From: Dryomyza anilis
Lineage: Eukaryota; Arthropoda; Insecta; Diptera; Dryomyzidae
Length of the DNA: 64,000 bases
Assembly: GCA_951804985.1 (NCBI GenBank)
Contig: OX638130.1
Coordinates: forward strand, 40,128,751-40,192,750
Direction of reading: 5' to 3'
Shown: in pieces, positions 28,401 through 40,400 of the stretch
How the letters are laid out: every line of letters begins with the position of its first letter
Position numbering within the stretch: position 1 is the stretch's first letter
The notes under the pieces: model-generated
Database searches by the model: none
What the model saw: only the letters and a program-made list of their open reading frames with translations
Told to the model about the DNA's origin: nothing
Made by a program: the position numbers and the translations under genes

Positions 28401-31400
28401 CGCCTATCTGCAACTGCGAATACCGCCTAACTACATAAAAGTGAATTTTACAGGAGGAAGAAAAAACTGTTTTATGCCGCTATTACTGAGATATTCAGTT
28501 TATTAAACTATTTATATTTGTAATAAAAATAGAAAAAAAAAAACAGAGAAATAATGAGAATTCTGCGGAATCGCTGCTTTTTAATCCTGTAAGTGTTCGT
28601 ATTTTGTTTTCGAAATCTTTAAACGCGAATCAAATATTTTCTTATAGTCGTCTTGCTCATGATGAAATAGGGATGTCAAAAAACCGTCACTTTAAAAAAA
28701 AAACCAAAACTGGTTTCGATTTAATTTTTAAACCATTTTAAACCGGGGTTTCGAAATTTAAAATTTTAACATTTAAAAGGAAAAAATTATCAATTTTAAT
28801 ATAAAACACACATTTTTAATTACGAATTTTCGATGTTAATCACAAAAGTGCATTATGTATTAAACAATTGAAATAAATATTTAATTTGTACATTAAAATT
28901 CAGGTTATATCAATTATATTAATAATTATAATTTAAACTCAAATAAATAATATATATGTACAAATATATTTATAGTTCAAAGCTTTGTGGATTAAAAATC
29001 CATTTTAAAATAATACTTAAGGAAAATAATACTGTATAAATGTTTTAACTTAAGCCGAGTTTTGGTTCAAATTTTAATTAAACTTGAAACGGAAACACAT
29101 TTTATATATTTTCGAATGTAGAAGCAATCAGTTAATTTAATGAAATAATTTGTCAATTCTTATTTTTTTTTATCGGAATAGAATTGATAAATGTATTTCA
29201 AACTAGTAGCTAAACTGGACGGTATTTGAAATCATCTTGATTGAAGATAATACTTTGCCATTTTTGAGTGCTGAATTGCTTGTACCAGAAATAACGACTT
29301 CAGCAACCATCGTGCCAAATGTTCTAAAATGTTTTTTCCCAAATGGACTTCAAATATTTACTGATCTGGTCATAAAAGATAAATTTCGTAAATTAAATGA
29401 CTACAGAATAGAAAAATGTACTTACATTTGACGGTTTCGATTTCTAGAAAAAAAAAAACACGAATCGAAGGTTTGTGAAACCGGTTTTTGGCATCCCTAT
29501 GATAAAACCATACAGGTGGCATATTTATTGAGAGGAGATCTTAAATTTTAATTTTGAAATCATATTTTTATTTTCAATTCTCAAACATTTTTTCAGACAT
29601 TTATTTTGTCTTTATGTAATTGAAAAAAAAAATGTATAAAAAAAAACACGTCTGCTGCTCGCATTAAAAATTCAAAAGTGTTTATAAATATTTGAATTAA
29701 AATGTGATTGAATGTCATCGAATGTTAGCGTACAGTCAACAGTAGCAAAACAGTTCAGCTCGCTGAATGCAGTCATTAAACATTTTTGATTTTGTTTTTC
29801 AATTTTGAATTCAACCAAAATATAATATGTTTTCGGCTAGATGTGCATAATTTTACTATTTACTAATGAGACGGTTTTTAAAAAGATAAGTATTTCATAT
29901 CATTTTAAAGATAATATTATGTGCAATAATACAGAAATGTTATTCGAAACCCGTTAGAATAAAATTAGAAAAATTTCGACAGATAAATATGCTATAATAA
30001 GAAAAAGTCAACATTTTATGTGTTTGGCAAGACATGAAACTCATAAATCATAATTTTAGTAAAAATAAGTTAAGTAAAAAATAAAATCCAGTGATATCGT
30101 TTGTATACTAGAAGCAATATTAATTTCATTGAAAATGCTTGTTAAATGTTTAAAAATGTCCTTTAAACTCATTGCGCAACATCAAAGGATCATTATTATT
30201 TTTTGTTTGAATGATTTGTTCTTAGTTTTAGAGTTCCTAGCTAGTTTCAGAAAGTCGACGCGGAGCGAACATTTTAACATTTTTGGATTTTGAATTAGTC
30301 TACTGTCCACATTAAATATTGGAATTTTTATGCGTTGCTAATTCGAGTACAATGGCAATCACCTGAGAGTAAAAGGTTGCCTTGAGAAACCTCTTAATCA
30401 GTATACTCCGGTTAATCAGTATACGTTCTTCAATGTTGTAGTGTCAAACTATTATTACTCTATATTATATTAATGAAAGAAATTTGCATTTATCGATATC
30501 CCCTTAAAGAGCCCGCATCACATTACAATCAAATTGTGTTTTAATTTAATTTTTTTTTTTATATTAATGAATGAAATTTGCATTTATCGATATCGCCTTA
30601 AAAAGCCCGCATCACATTACAATGGCTGCATTCATCGACCTCAACAGATGCGAGACTGCTCACTAACTAATCGCTCACTTTTATGGAATGCACCGCTACC
30701 TCAGCTGTCAATTTACAAAATAATTTATTATTAATTTTTTATTAAAGTTACATACAACTCTTTAATTGATTGAAAACATATTTTCCAATCTAAATTCCAT
30801 TTTTATTTATATATATTTGAGTTAAAATGTCATCGAATGTCATCGATAACAAAGGCAGCGCAAATGTAGCGTAAAAATGTCTTGCTGGAAAAAATGGCGA
30901 CCGCTCACTAAACATGTTGAGGATATCATATCATGCTATTCAAGCGGAAACTTAAATATCCTGATTTACTGTTTTCCAATCCATTATTGTAATAAATTAG
31001 TGATTGCAAATTTTTTTACGTAGTGCATTGTGCAACAATGTTTACAATGAATGCATGAGTAAGATTTACAAAATATTTTTAAAAAAAAAAATAATAAAAA
31101 AAAAATTGGAGTCAGCAGGATTTGAACTTGTGCCTACGGAATGGTAGACAACAGTGCTACCCCCTGATCTAAATACAACAATTTTTTTTCGTTTGATAAA
31201 ACTGAATATTAAAAAAAGTGTTTTGAGTTTTTTTTTATGTTCCAAAACAGAAAATGTGTAACACATAAATTTTCAGCAGTATTTTATCTGGAATACCGAC
31301 TCAGTAGAAATCTACTGAGAAACTGAGTTTTTTTTTGTCTACTTGAATAGCAGGTTTCTACAATTGAGAATTGAGGCCTAAGTTCAATTTCTTGAACAAG

Positions 31401-34400
31401 TTCAAAGTGTCAGATAACAAAAAGTTTCATGTACTAATACATTTTCAGCACAATTTCAATTTTATATGCTGAAAATTTGACAACATATTTTAATTTTGTT
31501 TGGAATTGTATGTCAAATTAATTTAAAAACAAAATAATTAAATTTAAGAATTAAATTTAACAATTGTTAAATTTAATTATTAAATTTACTTTAATTTAAG
31601 TAATTACTTCATTTATCAAATCAATAAAAGTCGACATATGAAACACTTTATGTTTTTATTAATCATCGCAAGTAAAAGAACCGTGTTTTTTGGCATCGCT
31701 ATCAATGCTTAAACATATTTTTCATACAAAAAATAACTTATATACGCTTAGCGGCGCTTAATTCATAAGCGTCGATAAAAAAACTATTAGCATATCAAAA
31801 AAATGCTGATTATTTGAAAATACTTGGACGAACTGAGTAATCTTTTCCCAAAATATGAAAAATCGATATCGAATCGACCAAAAACGATACTTCCACTGCT
31901 TACTGGTAGTATCTGCAAAACTTTCATTGTTTCGTTTAGTTCTTTTCCCACTGACATTAGCTGCGTTTTTTTCATAATTTAAATTTGAGCCGGACCAAAA
32001 TTTATACGCAAAACAAAAACAAATTTGAGATAGATAGATTTATCGAGCTCAAATTGTTTTTGTTTTTCGTACAAAATTTGTTCCGGCTCAAATTTAAATT
32101 ATGAAAAAAACACAGCTATTGTTTTCAGATTTTGAATTAGACTTTTTTGTGATATAAAACTTGTTTTTGCCGGTGTTGCATGATTTCCGAATAATTCCGT
32201 GATTTCCATACATATCCATTAGTAGATGAGTTTAAAAAAGTTATATCTAAAATTGATTGTACATTTTGGTTTGAAAAAGTTATGTCACCGTCATTAATAC
32301 ATGTAAATCCTTGGTTTTGCGCCGATGACGCAAGTTCTGTAACTTTTTGATCCGAATTTGAGCAGCCCCACAGAGTGGACTTTGAGTTAAAGTCTCCACC
32401 TATTAGGGTTGTTACATTATTGTTTGTAAAAAATTGAATAGTATATTTATTTCATGCTTGAATGTAAGAATGTTTGTGTTTGGTGAGAAATAAGCGCATA
32501 CTACGTTTATGTTATTTTTATACCCTACACTAAGAGTGAAAGGGTATATTCAGTTTGGTACGCCGTTTGTAACACCCAGAAGGAAGCATCTCCGGTATGG
32601 AAAAGTATATATATTCTTGATCAGCGTGACCTCCTGAGTCGATTTAGCGATGTCCGTCTGTCCGTCTGTCTGTCTGTTACTACTACTTTTAAAATTGAAG
32701 AGCTAGATAAATGAAACTTATAACTTAGATTACTAATATATCTACGCTGTATGTGCGAACAAATTGGCGAGATCGGTCAATTGTGACCTATGATCCGACC
32801 ACTTATGTTCAAATACCTCATATAAAATGTACATATAAAGATCAATTTTTATGTATACGTGCTTAGGTAAACTTTTTTGGTCAAATATATATTGACATCA
32901 TGCTCAAATACATGATAATAAAGTTTTCCGGAGAAAAGACTTGTGGTTCACAAAAAAAAAATCGAAATTCGGTACAACTACCCATTTGTAAATATGGGTA
33001 TCAAATGAATGGAAATTCTTCAGCGATTGAATGTTTGTAGTTATTTTCAGGATTCGTATACCCTGGTGACCTATATATCACTTTGAATGGTAACCACACA
33101 TATGTGTAGGGTATTTATAGTCGGCTTAGACCGACTATAATTTTGATAATCCTAACTATCATAATTACACCTACTTTAAAATTTCCCATGTGATCTAACC
33201 TTCCCAACTTGTTTAAATTCATAGTGGTTATTCCAATGATGTCCTCGGAGTTGATGTTTAAAATTTTAAATTTAATGTTCTTTTTTAGGTAGATGCCCAC
33301 TCCACCGTAGCCATCGTCTCTAAATTTTCCTACAAAATTATAGTTTGCCATACTAGTCATTGCATTGTTTGTTAGCCATGTTTCATTTAACATGGCTATA
33401 TTTATTTGGTTTTTAATTAGATATAGTTCTAAAAGTTCTTTATTACCTTTTTTTAAGGCTTTGTATGTTATATTGTAAAATCTTCATTATAATTAGTAAG
33501 ATTTATTATTGCTAAGTCTGTTTCGTTGTTATTTTTGTTTATATTATTTTTTATACTCTTGAATTTGCATCAATTGTTATTTGATTACCATTTGTTAAAA
33601 AGTTTGTTATTTTTAATGTTATCTCATTTAGGAGTTTTTCGTGTTCCGTTACTCGATGCGGATTGGCAGAAAATTTGGTTGTCGTTGGATTATTGCCATT
33701 ATAAACGGTTTTTCTCCATGTTTCCATCAATTGTGCCTTATTTTTTTCTCTTGCTCTGTTTGGGTTCATTTTGGTCACATTTGAATACGAACGCATTGCG
33801 TGCACCTGCTTTGCTGATTCATGCGCGTTATTATGGGTATTGTTCTTTGGTGTATTTTTATGTATGAGTGGCGGGAAATTATATTCGTCATTATCTTTCA
33901 ATTCTTCAAATCGGTTGGAAAAAACTCCCGAGAATTTGGAACTGGCTTCCTTGCATGTCAAATTTTCAATAGTCATTACTTTTTTAATGGTGTACGCTTT
34001 AACTCTAGCAGGACAGTTCTTGTCTGTTGGTGGGTGGTTTTCTTTGCAATTTATACAAGATATGTTGGCGCATGGTTCCTCTTTTTTGTGTTTATTAAAG
34101 CATTTTGCACACAGAGTTTCTCTCTGTTTACAATGCTGTGCGAAGTGATTATATCTATAGCACCTGTAGCATTGTGCAAACGAAATAAAATGTTTAACAT
34201 TTACTTTTGTATATTTGTAAGCAATTTTTGTGGGTATTTGCAGTCCTCTAAATAAAATTTTGACTCTGTTGGTTGGTAATAGCTCTTCTTTGTCTTTTCT
34301 TTGAACTCTAATTAGTCTAATAATAGGCACCGGTGAATCTATTATATTTTTGAGCTCCTCCATTTCCATTTCGACTGGGATGTCAAATATGATTCCCATT

Positions 34401-37400
34401 TTGCAGACAAGGTGAGCGAATATTTTGGGTTCATAACCATGTGTAAGTAATGTCTTGTTAGCAGCAAAATTATTTGCAGCTATATAATTTTTGAAAGTAA
34501 CTTTGCATCGTCCATAACCTACTTTGTATATTTCGTTTACGTCTTTGGTTTGCATTTGCAATAGAATGTTTGTTAGTGCTATAGCATTAATTGGTTTGCG
34601 ATTGTCGCCTACTTTTATTGTGTCTACGTAAACCACATATAGTCCACAATGAGATCTATCGTAGTAATAGTTAATATTATTTGTACCTGCAGTTTCCTTT
34701 GGGTTTAAGGCAGCTGCTCCGCCATTTTCAGCCTCCATGTATTGTTTTTTATTCTCAAAAGTTTTTTTCAAGGTTAGTGTCCATATTTAATTTTCATATT
34801 TTGTTTGTTGATTCACAATTATTTTCTAGAGATCTTTTTTCGACACCGATGACTTTCGAAACTTCATCTTGAGACATTGTCAAAGGGTTCATGGAACCCC
34901 CTGATTCCGTGCCCATCGTAAATTTTGAGAAAGTTACTTTTTTTTGGAAAAGTTTTATTTTATTCCTTTAAATTATTGAATTATTAAAATTTATCAAATT
35001 TTGTTAGTTTTTAAATGTATAAATGTTAGTTTTCGTTTTTAGGTTAGATCAGTACTTGCTTTCAGCTCAAGACTCTACACTCGAAAGCAATATAAACATT
35101 ATAAATTATTGTTAAATCTAATTAAATTAAATATTATTTTTAAATATTAATTTTCCTATTTACTTGTCGGTAAACAAAAAAAACAGCTAGTGTCATCAAT
35201 TCCTCTTTGTGTTTCGAAATATTTTTTATATAATTTTTTAAATAGTAATTGTACTTTTTTATTAATTCACCTTTTTCAAACTTCGTTTATACTGTTGGAG
35301 AAAGAGTCGCGTCGAATGGGTCTAGCGGTGAACGAGGACAAGACGAAGTTCCTTGTGTCAACAAGCAAAAAAGAGTCCGTGCGTCTTGGACAAAAAGCTG
35401 ATTTTGACACCCACAAGTTCGACATTGTGAAGGACTTCGTCTATCTGGGATCCAGCGTAAACAGCAACAACGACGTCAGCCTGGAGATCAAACGGAGAAT
35501 AACTCTTGCCAACAGGTGCTACTTTGGGCTCAGTAGGCAATTGAGAAGCAGAGCCCTCTCTCGCCGGACAAAAATAACGCTCTACAAGTCACTCATCATG
35601 CCCGTCCTACTTTATGGTGCAGAAACATGGACGCTGGCCCCCACCGATGAGAGAGTACTGGGAGCGTTCGAGAGAAAGATTCTCCGTAAAATCTTTGGCC
35701 CTATCTGCTTTGCTAACGAGTATCGAATCAGGATGAACCACGAGCTGTATGAGTTATTCGACGACATTGACATAGTCAAGCGCATCAAGATCCAGCGGCT
35801 TCGCTGGCTAGGTCATGTCGAACGAATGGATGAAAACACTCCAGCCAAGAAGGTGCTTGAATCGAAACTCGAAGGTGGACAGCGTAGAAGAGGGCGTCCA
35901 AATCTGCGTTGGAAAGACCAAGTTGAGGACAACCTGGCAACGCTTGGTATTTCTAACTGGCGTTAGCGCGCGCAAAGCAGATCCGACTGGCGCGGCTTCA
36001 TCTCAGCGGCCAAAACCGACCCACGGTTGTAAAGGCCATTTAAGTAAGTAAGTTATACTGTTGTTGAAATAGATCAATACAATTCATAATCGCTTGTATA
36101 ATCGCTCATCTTGCTAATATATGATTTATTTAAATAATTTTTTTTTGCGAAATCATGAAAGTGTGAAAGGAATAAAATAATACATGCCAACTTTCCGACC
36201 TACTGTAGATATGCGATATTTCTTCCACATTTTGTGATAATATATTGCTTGTGATGGTATTGCTTTATATGTAATTACTGGCCATTTTTTGTCCGATTAC
36301 ATTGAGACAAGCACCAAACGACGTGTTTCAATGTCACCAAATCTCAATTTTGTAACCAGGTGCAGTTAGTCCGTATTGTCACATGTGGTTGAGCGGTATT
36401 GCAGTTCGTCGACGATACTGCAATATGTGAGGAACCAAAAGCTGAATTTTGTCGTACTGTGTAATAATACATTTGACAAAGCGCCACACGTGTATTTAAA
36501 AAATAATGTAAGACTTTAACTATACCAAAATGAATGTAGGGCAGACTAATCTGTATTGATTATGTATGTTAAAAACAAACAAAAAATAAATAAAAATCAT
36601 TTATATGCATTTGACGCAAAAGGATTTTGACACACATTGCGGAAAAACGAATTTCCGAATCCAAATTAATAAAAACTGCTTTTATAAAAAACATTATTTT
36701 TACACAAAACATGTAAAATTTTACGAGCAAAGTAGGAGCACGTTGAAAATTAAATTATTTTGCCGCAAACGATCTGTAAACGTTTAATATCTCTGCGTGT
36801 ATGAACATTGTAAGCTTTTTGGAAGTTTTATTAACTTAACATTTTATTTTGCTTCACTATTGCTTATGAACGTTGAATTGATTAGCGGCATCCACAAGAT
36901 ACTACAAGTTGTACAACCAAGTTGGATGGGAAAAGACCGGCACATTTTTTTTGACGTGACAGAATCATGATTTCGCAGAATTTAAGCAGTGAAGGTTGAT
37001 CGCGATGGCTCATGCATTGGTACACAATACACTAAAAAATCTCGCCAAAAGGCAACATTTGAAGTGTGTAATTTTTTAAAATTATTTACTTCATCCAACG
37101 AGTCCTTCGTAGCATCCACACGGTACGATTTTGGTACAACCCAACTAAGTTGTACAACTTGTAGTATCGTATGGATGCCACTATTAACAACACTCTTCTG
37201 ATTTTTATACATTGTTTTTTTTTTTGTTTTTCAAATTATCAAATCTCCGAAACCACACCATCTGAAGAACTGAAAATTTACCAAATTTCATCAACTTCTG
37301 ATTTCATAAACATGCTGATTTTTAATATGTTTTAGGCTCCACAAACGAAGTAACTTTTTTTTCAAATATATGGGAATTCACCATTTACAAGGTCGCATAA

Positions 37401-40400
37401 TTTCAGTTGTATTTAAGTTTCGTCGCGGGAGTTACCGAGCTCCCATAAACGTAAATAGTAATATTCAGCTTTTAAAAAATAAGTGAATGAAATATTTGTC
37501 AAAAAGACAAACAAAATTTGTATGACAATAAATGTGTATAAAGATAGATGAGAAATATGTATATAATATTTTTATTTTTTATTTTTTTTTTTATTTGGGA
37601 ATTTCGACCGGGCCTATGAAGTAAAATTTACCGCTGGTTTCATTAAAGTAACCCAGCAAACGCCAGGGTTCAAGTAACACTCAGGCTCATGTACCTTGAA
37701 TCTAACTTGAATCTATTTCTTGAATGTTGTGATTTTATATGACAAATATTTTAGAACAATTTGTCTGCGTTTTTTTAAATATTATTATTTCAATCTTAAA
37801 GTGTCTAAAAAGTTGCTCAATTTTTCACACGGTGCGATGCGTCCGTCTCCTCTAAGGAGCAGCCGTAAATCTACATGTGTACGACACTTTTTTCTTCGAA
37901 GTATACCAAAATGTGAGTAAAAGTTATCATTTATTTCTCAAATAAGTTATAATATTCCTCCACACTCATCTTTTATAGCATATCAACAATCAAGTTCAAG
38001 AAAACGCCTCAAATGGACAATAAGGAATATGTGCTACTACGACTTTTTCCCTGTTTTCTTGACAGTTGGGTCTGTGCGGCTGCGGCATTCGGGTTGCATC
38101 AAAATGAGGCCATGTAGCAGCAGGACAACAAGTCTCCAAAGAAATGCTTTTTAGTTAATTAGTATTTTAATTATTTGGCCTGTAATTCTGCATTTAAAAT
38201 ATTTAAAAAATTAATATATTTATTGGCCCATTTAAATTGTTATTAATGTTCATTAATGAATCGTTTTAAATACTTTTTAGAGGCAGTTTATACTCATGAA
38301 CATGATCTTCCAAGATGCTTCATTGAGACGCTTTTGAGATTGCATTTAGGCTCCAGTTGAAGATGTTTTTTAGGCTCAATTTTGAGATTGTAAATAGATT
38401 CTATTCAAACGATCTCACTTAAATGACGCATTTTGCTCGAAACGTATATGTTTTTAGACTCATTTTTGAACGAAAACTTGAGCGCTCAGGCTCAGGAAAA
38501 ATATTGAAATTGGCTCATATATGAGCTTCAGTGTTTGCTGGGTAATTATTAAAACAAAATAGGTAAAATTATTGCGAAATATTACGATGGTTTATTAAAA
38601 AAATATGGCGATTCTACCTGTTGCGAATCCTGGACATGCTCATAAGTTTATATTTTGTAATTTTATACAATTAATAAAAAGGACTTACCAGCAATTTGCT
38701 CTGACGGTACATCAACAACATCTCTTGGTTCCATTTCCCTCTTCTCTTGTTCAACTGATTCGGATTTTGCCAATGCTTCTATTTCCTCTTTAATGCGATG
38801 TCTTTCTGCATCCTCCGCAGCTTCCTGCCGTATCTTCATTTCTTTGAGCTCAAACTATGAGAGATAATAATGCATACAATTATTGTTGCAACTACTTTAG
38901 TATATAAATATTTATAATTTAGCTTACGGTGGTTAATCGCTCTAGTGCGCTGAAACGTTCTTCTTGTGCAGCAGCTGATTTTTCAAAGGCTTCATGTTTT
39001 TTTATGAGATTTTCTACTTCGTCTATAGTGTGTCCTAGCTCGACCGACAACAAATATGGTTCCTGAGCTATTAGCCAGGCTTCGGCGACGGCAGCATCTC
39101 TTGCAAATTGATATACTTCTAAGACTGCATTCAAATAAAAATATGAATAAAAAAACATCATAAATTATAGTCGTTTAACTTACTTAGTTGTAAATTTTCC
39201 CAACGTTCTTCCCATCGTCGTAACAAAGAGTTACGACTATTGTTTAGCTGTAATAGTCGATCTTTAATATCAGTAGATGCATAGTGATTTCGTGTAAGCA
39301 ATTCCTTTCCCAAAGCTATGCATGTTGCGAAATTGTCTTCTCTTGTGTCGATTTCGGCTTTGAGACTTTGATGGTTATTCATTAGCAGTTCCACGCCGGA
39401 CACATCGCGTGGCTTTTCAGAGGTGTTCATTTGACGTATTAGGTCTTCCATCCAAATCATCAAAATGCGTACCATGTTGAAGAACCTAAACAAATCTCCA
39501 GTATCTGCTAGTTTTTGCTTTCTAGCATCACACATTGCTTGCAGATTCGCCCAGGCATGTAATACTTCCTGTTCACGATTTGTAATCTCTTTTGCTTTGT
39601 CGCCAGCATAAGAGTCTTGCAATTTGGTAGACTCTTCTTGTATTTGTTGTACTTGTGCATATAATGTCATTAGATCCTGCATAAAGTTATAATGTTTTCG
39701 TTGAAGTGCGGACACAGAACCAGCATCGCGGCCTAATTCATCCGACACGCCATGTTGCTTTTCAATTATACGTCCTAAAATATCCTTACAATCATGGAAG
39801 AATTTGTGCAATTCTCTGGAAGCAGATAACATTTGAGTGCGAGTTTCAATAAGTTCAAGCAAATCTTGCCAGGATTCATTAAGGTTGTCTTTCCACTCAG
39901 CAATTGTAGCAGAATCAGAATGACCTGTTTGAATTAAATTGTCAGCTATACCATTGACCTTGGCAACACGTTCTCCACCAACACTTTCTGTGTCTCTAGC
40001 AAATTCACTAAAACGTTCAGAGAGTAGTGCCACATGATCATAATCTTGTCCTAGCTCTTGTGATCCAGCAACAACCTCACGTTCTGTTATCCATTGCTCT
40101 AAATCATCTACCTCCCTATTAAGCATAAATAATTGAAGAGCCTCATTCAGACGGGCACGACGTTCACCAGACAAATCTTTAAGACCAGCATAAAGTTTAT
40201 CTAGTTGAGATTGTTTCACAGAAACTGCATCACCACTTGGAATATCTTCGATATTAAACTGGCGTGCCGTTTCTCCTAATTGACGTATTGTATTAGCATA
40301 GTCTTCGACTGATTGTTCTAAATTTTCATGCTTTTTCATAAGATTTTGAGCGCTTATTTCATCTTTGCCACGATCTTCAACCATCATGTACAATTCTTGC

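Larger units (their letters stand above)
26646..31378. mobile_element. PIF/Harbinger-like element carrying nested insertions
   Basis: The ends are GGCCTCGATTCTCAATTG and (reverse complement) GGCCTCAATTCTCAATTG, one mismatch in 18. TAA flanks both (26643-26645, 31379-31381), the TWA target of PIF/Harbinger. Subterminal TCTACT/AGTAGA and ACTCAGT words are mirrored on both sides. The 4.7-kb interior holds a hAT element, a Helitron-like piece, a repeat X fragment and others. No transposase was recognised, so it may be a small element inflated by later insertions. Confidence 0.7.
32119..34960 (-). mobile_element. Jockey-type LINE, truncated, family J copy 1
   Basis: ORF1 (Gag-like, zinc knuckles) is followed by the APE endonuclease part of ORF2. 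The rest of ORF2 (RT) is absent: the sequence stops at the MITE near 32119. An INE-1-like element (32521-33211) splits the endonuclease. A second copy of the same family, on the plus strand, lies at 56210-60465. It is in intron 4, in the same direction as beta-Spec. Confidence 0.87.

Noticed and set aside
33526..34255. Plus-strand frames of 113-144 codons
   Set aside because: Antisense of LINE ORF1; hydrophobic residues arise from reverse translation of a Lys/Asn-rich protein.
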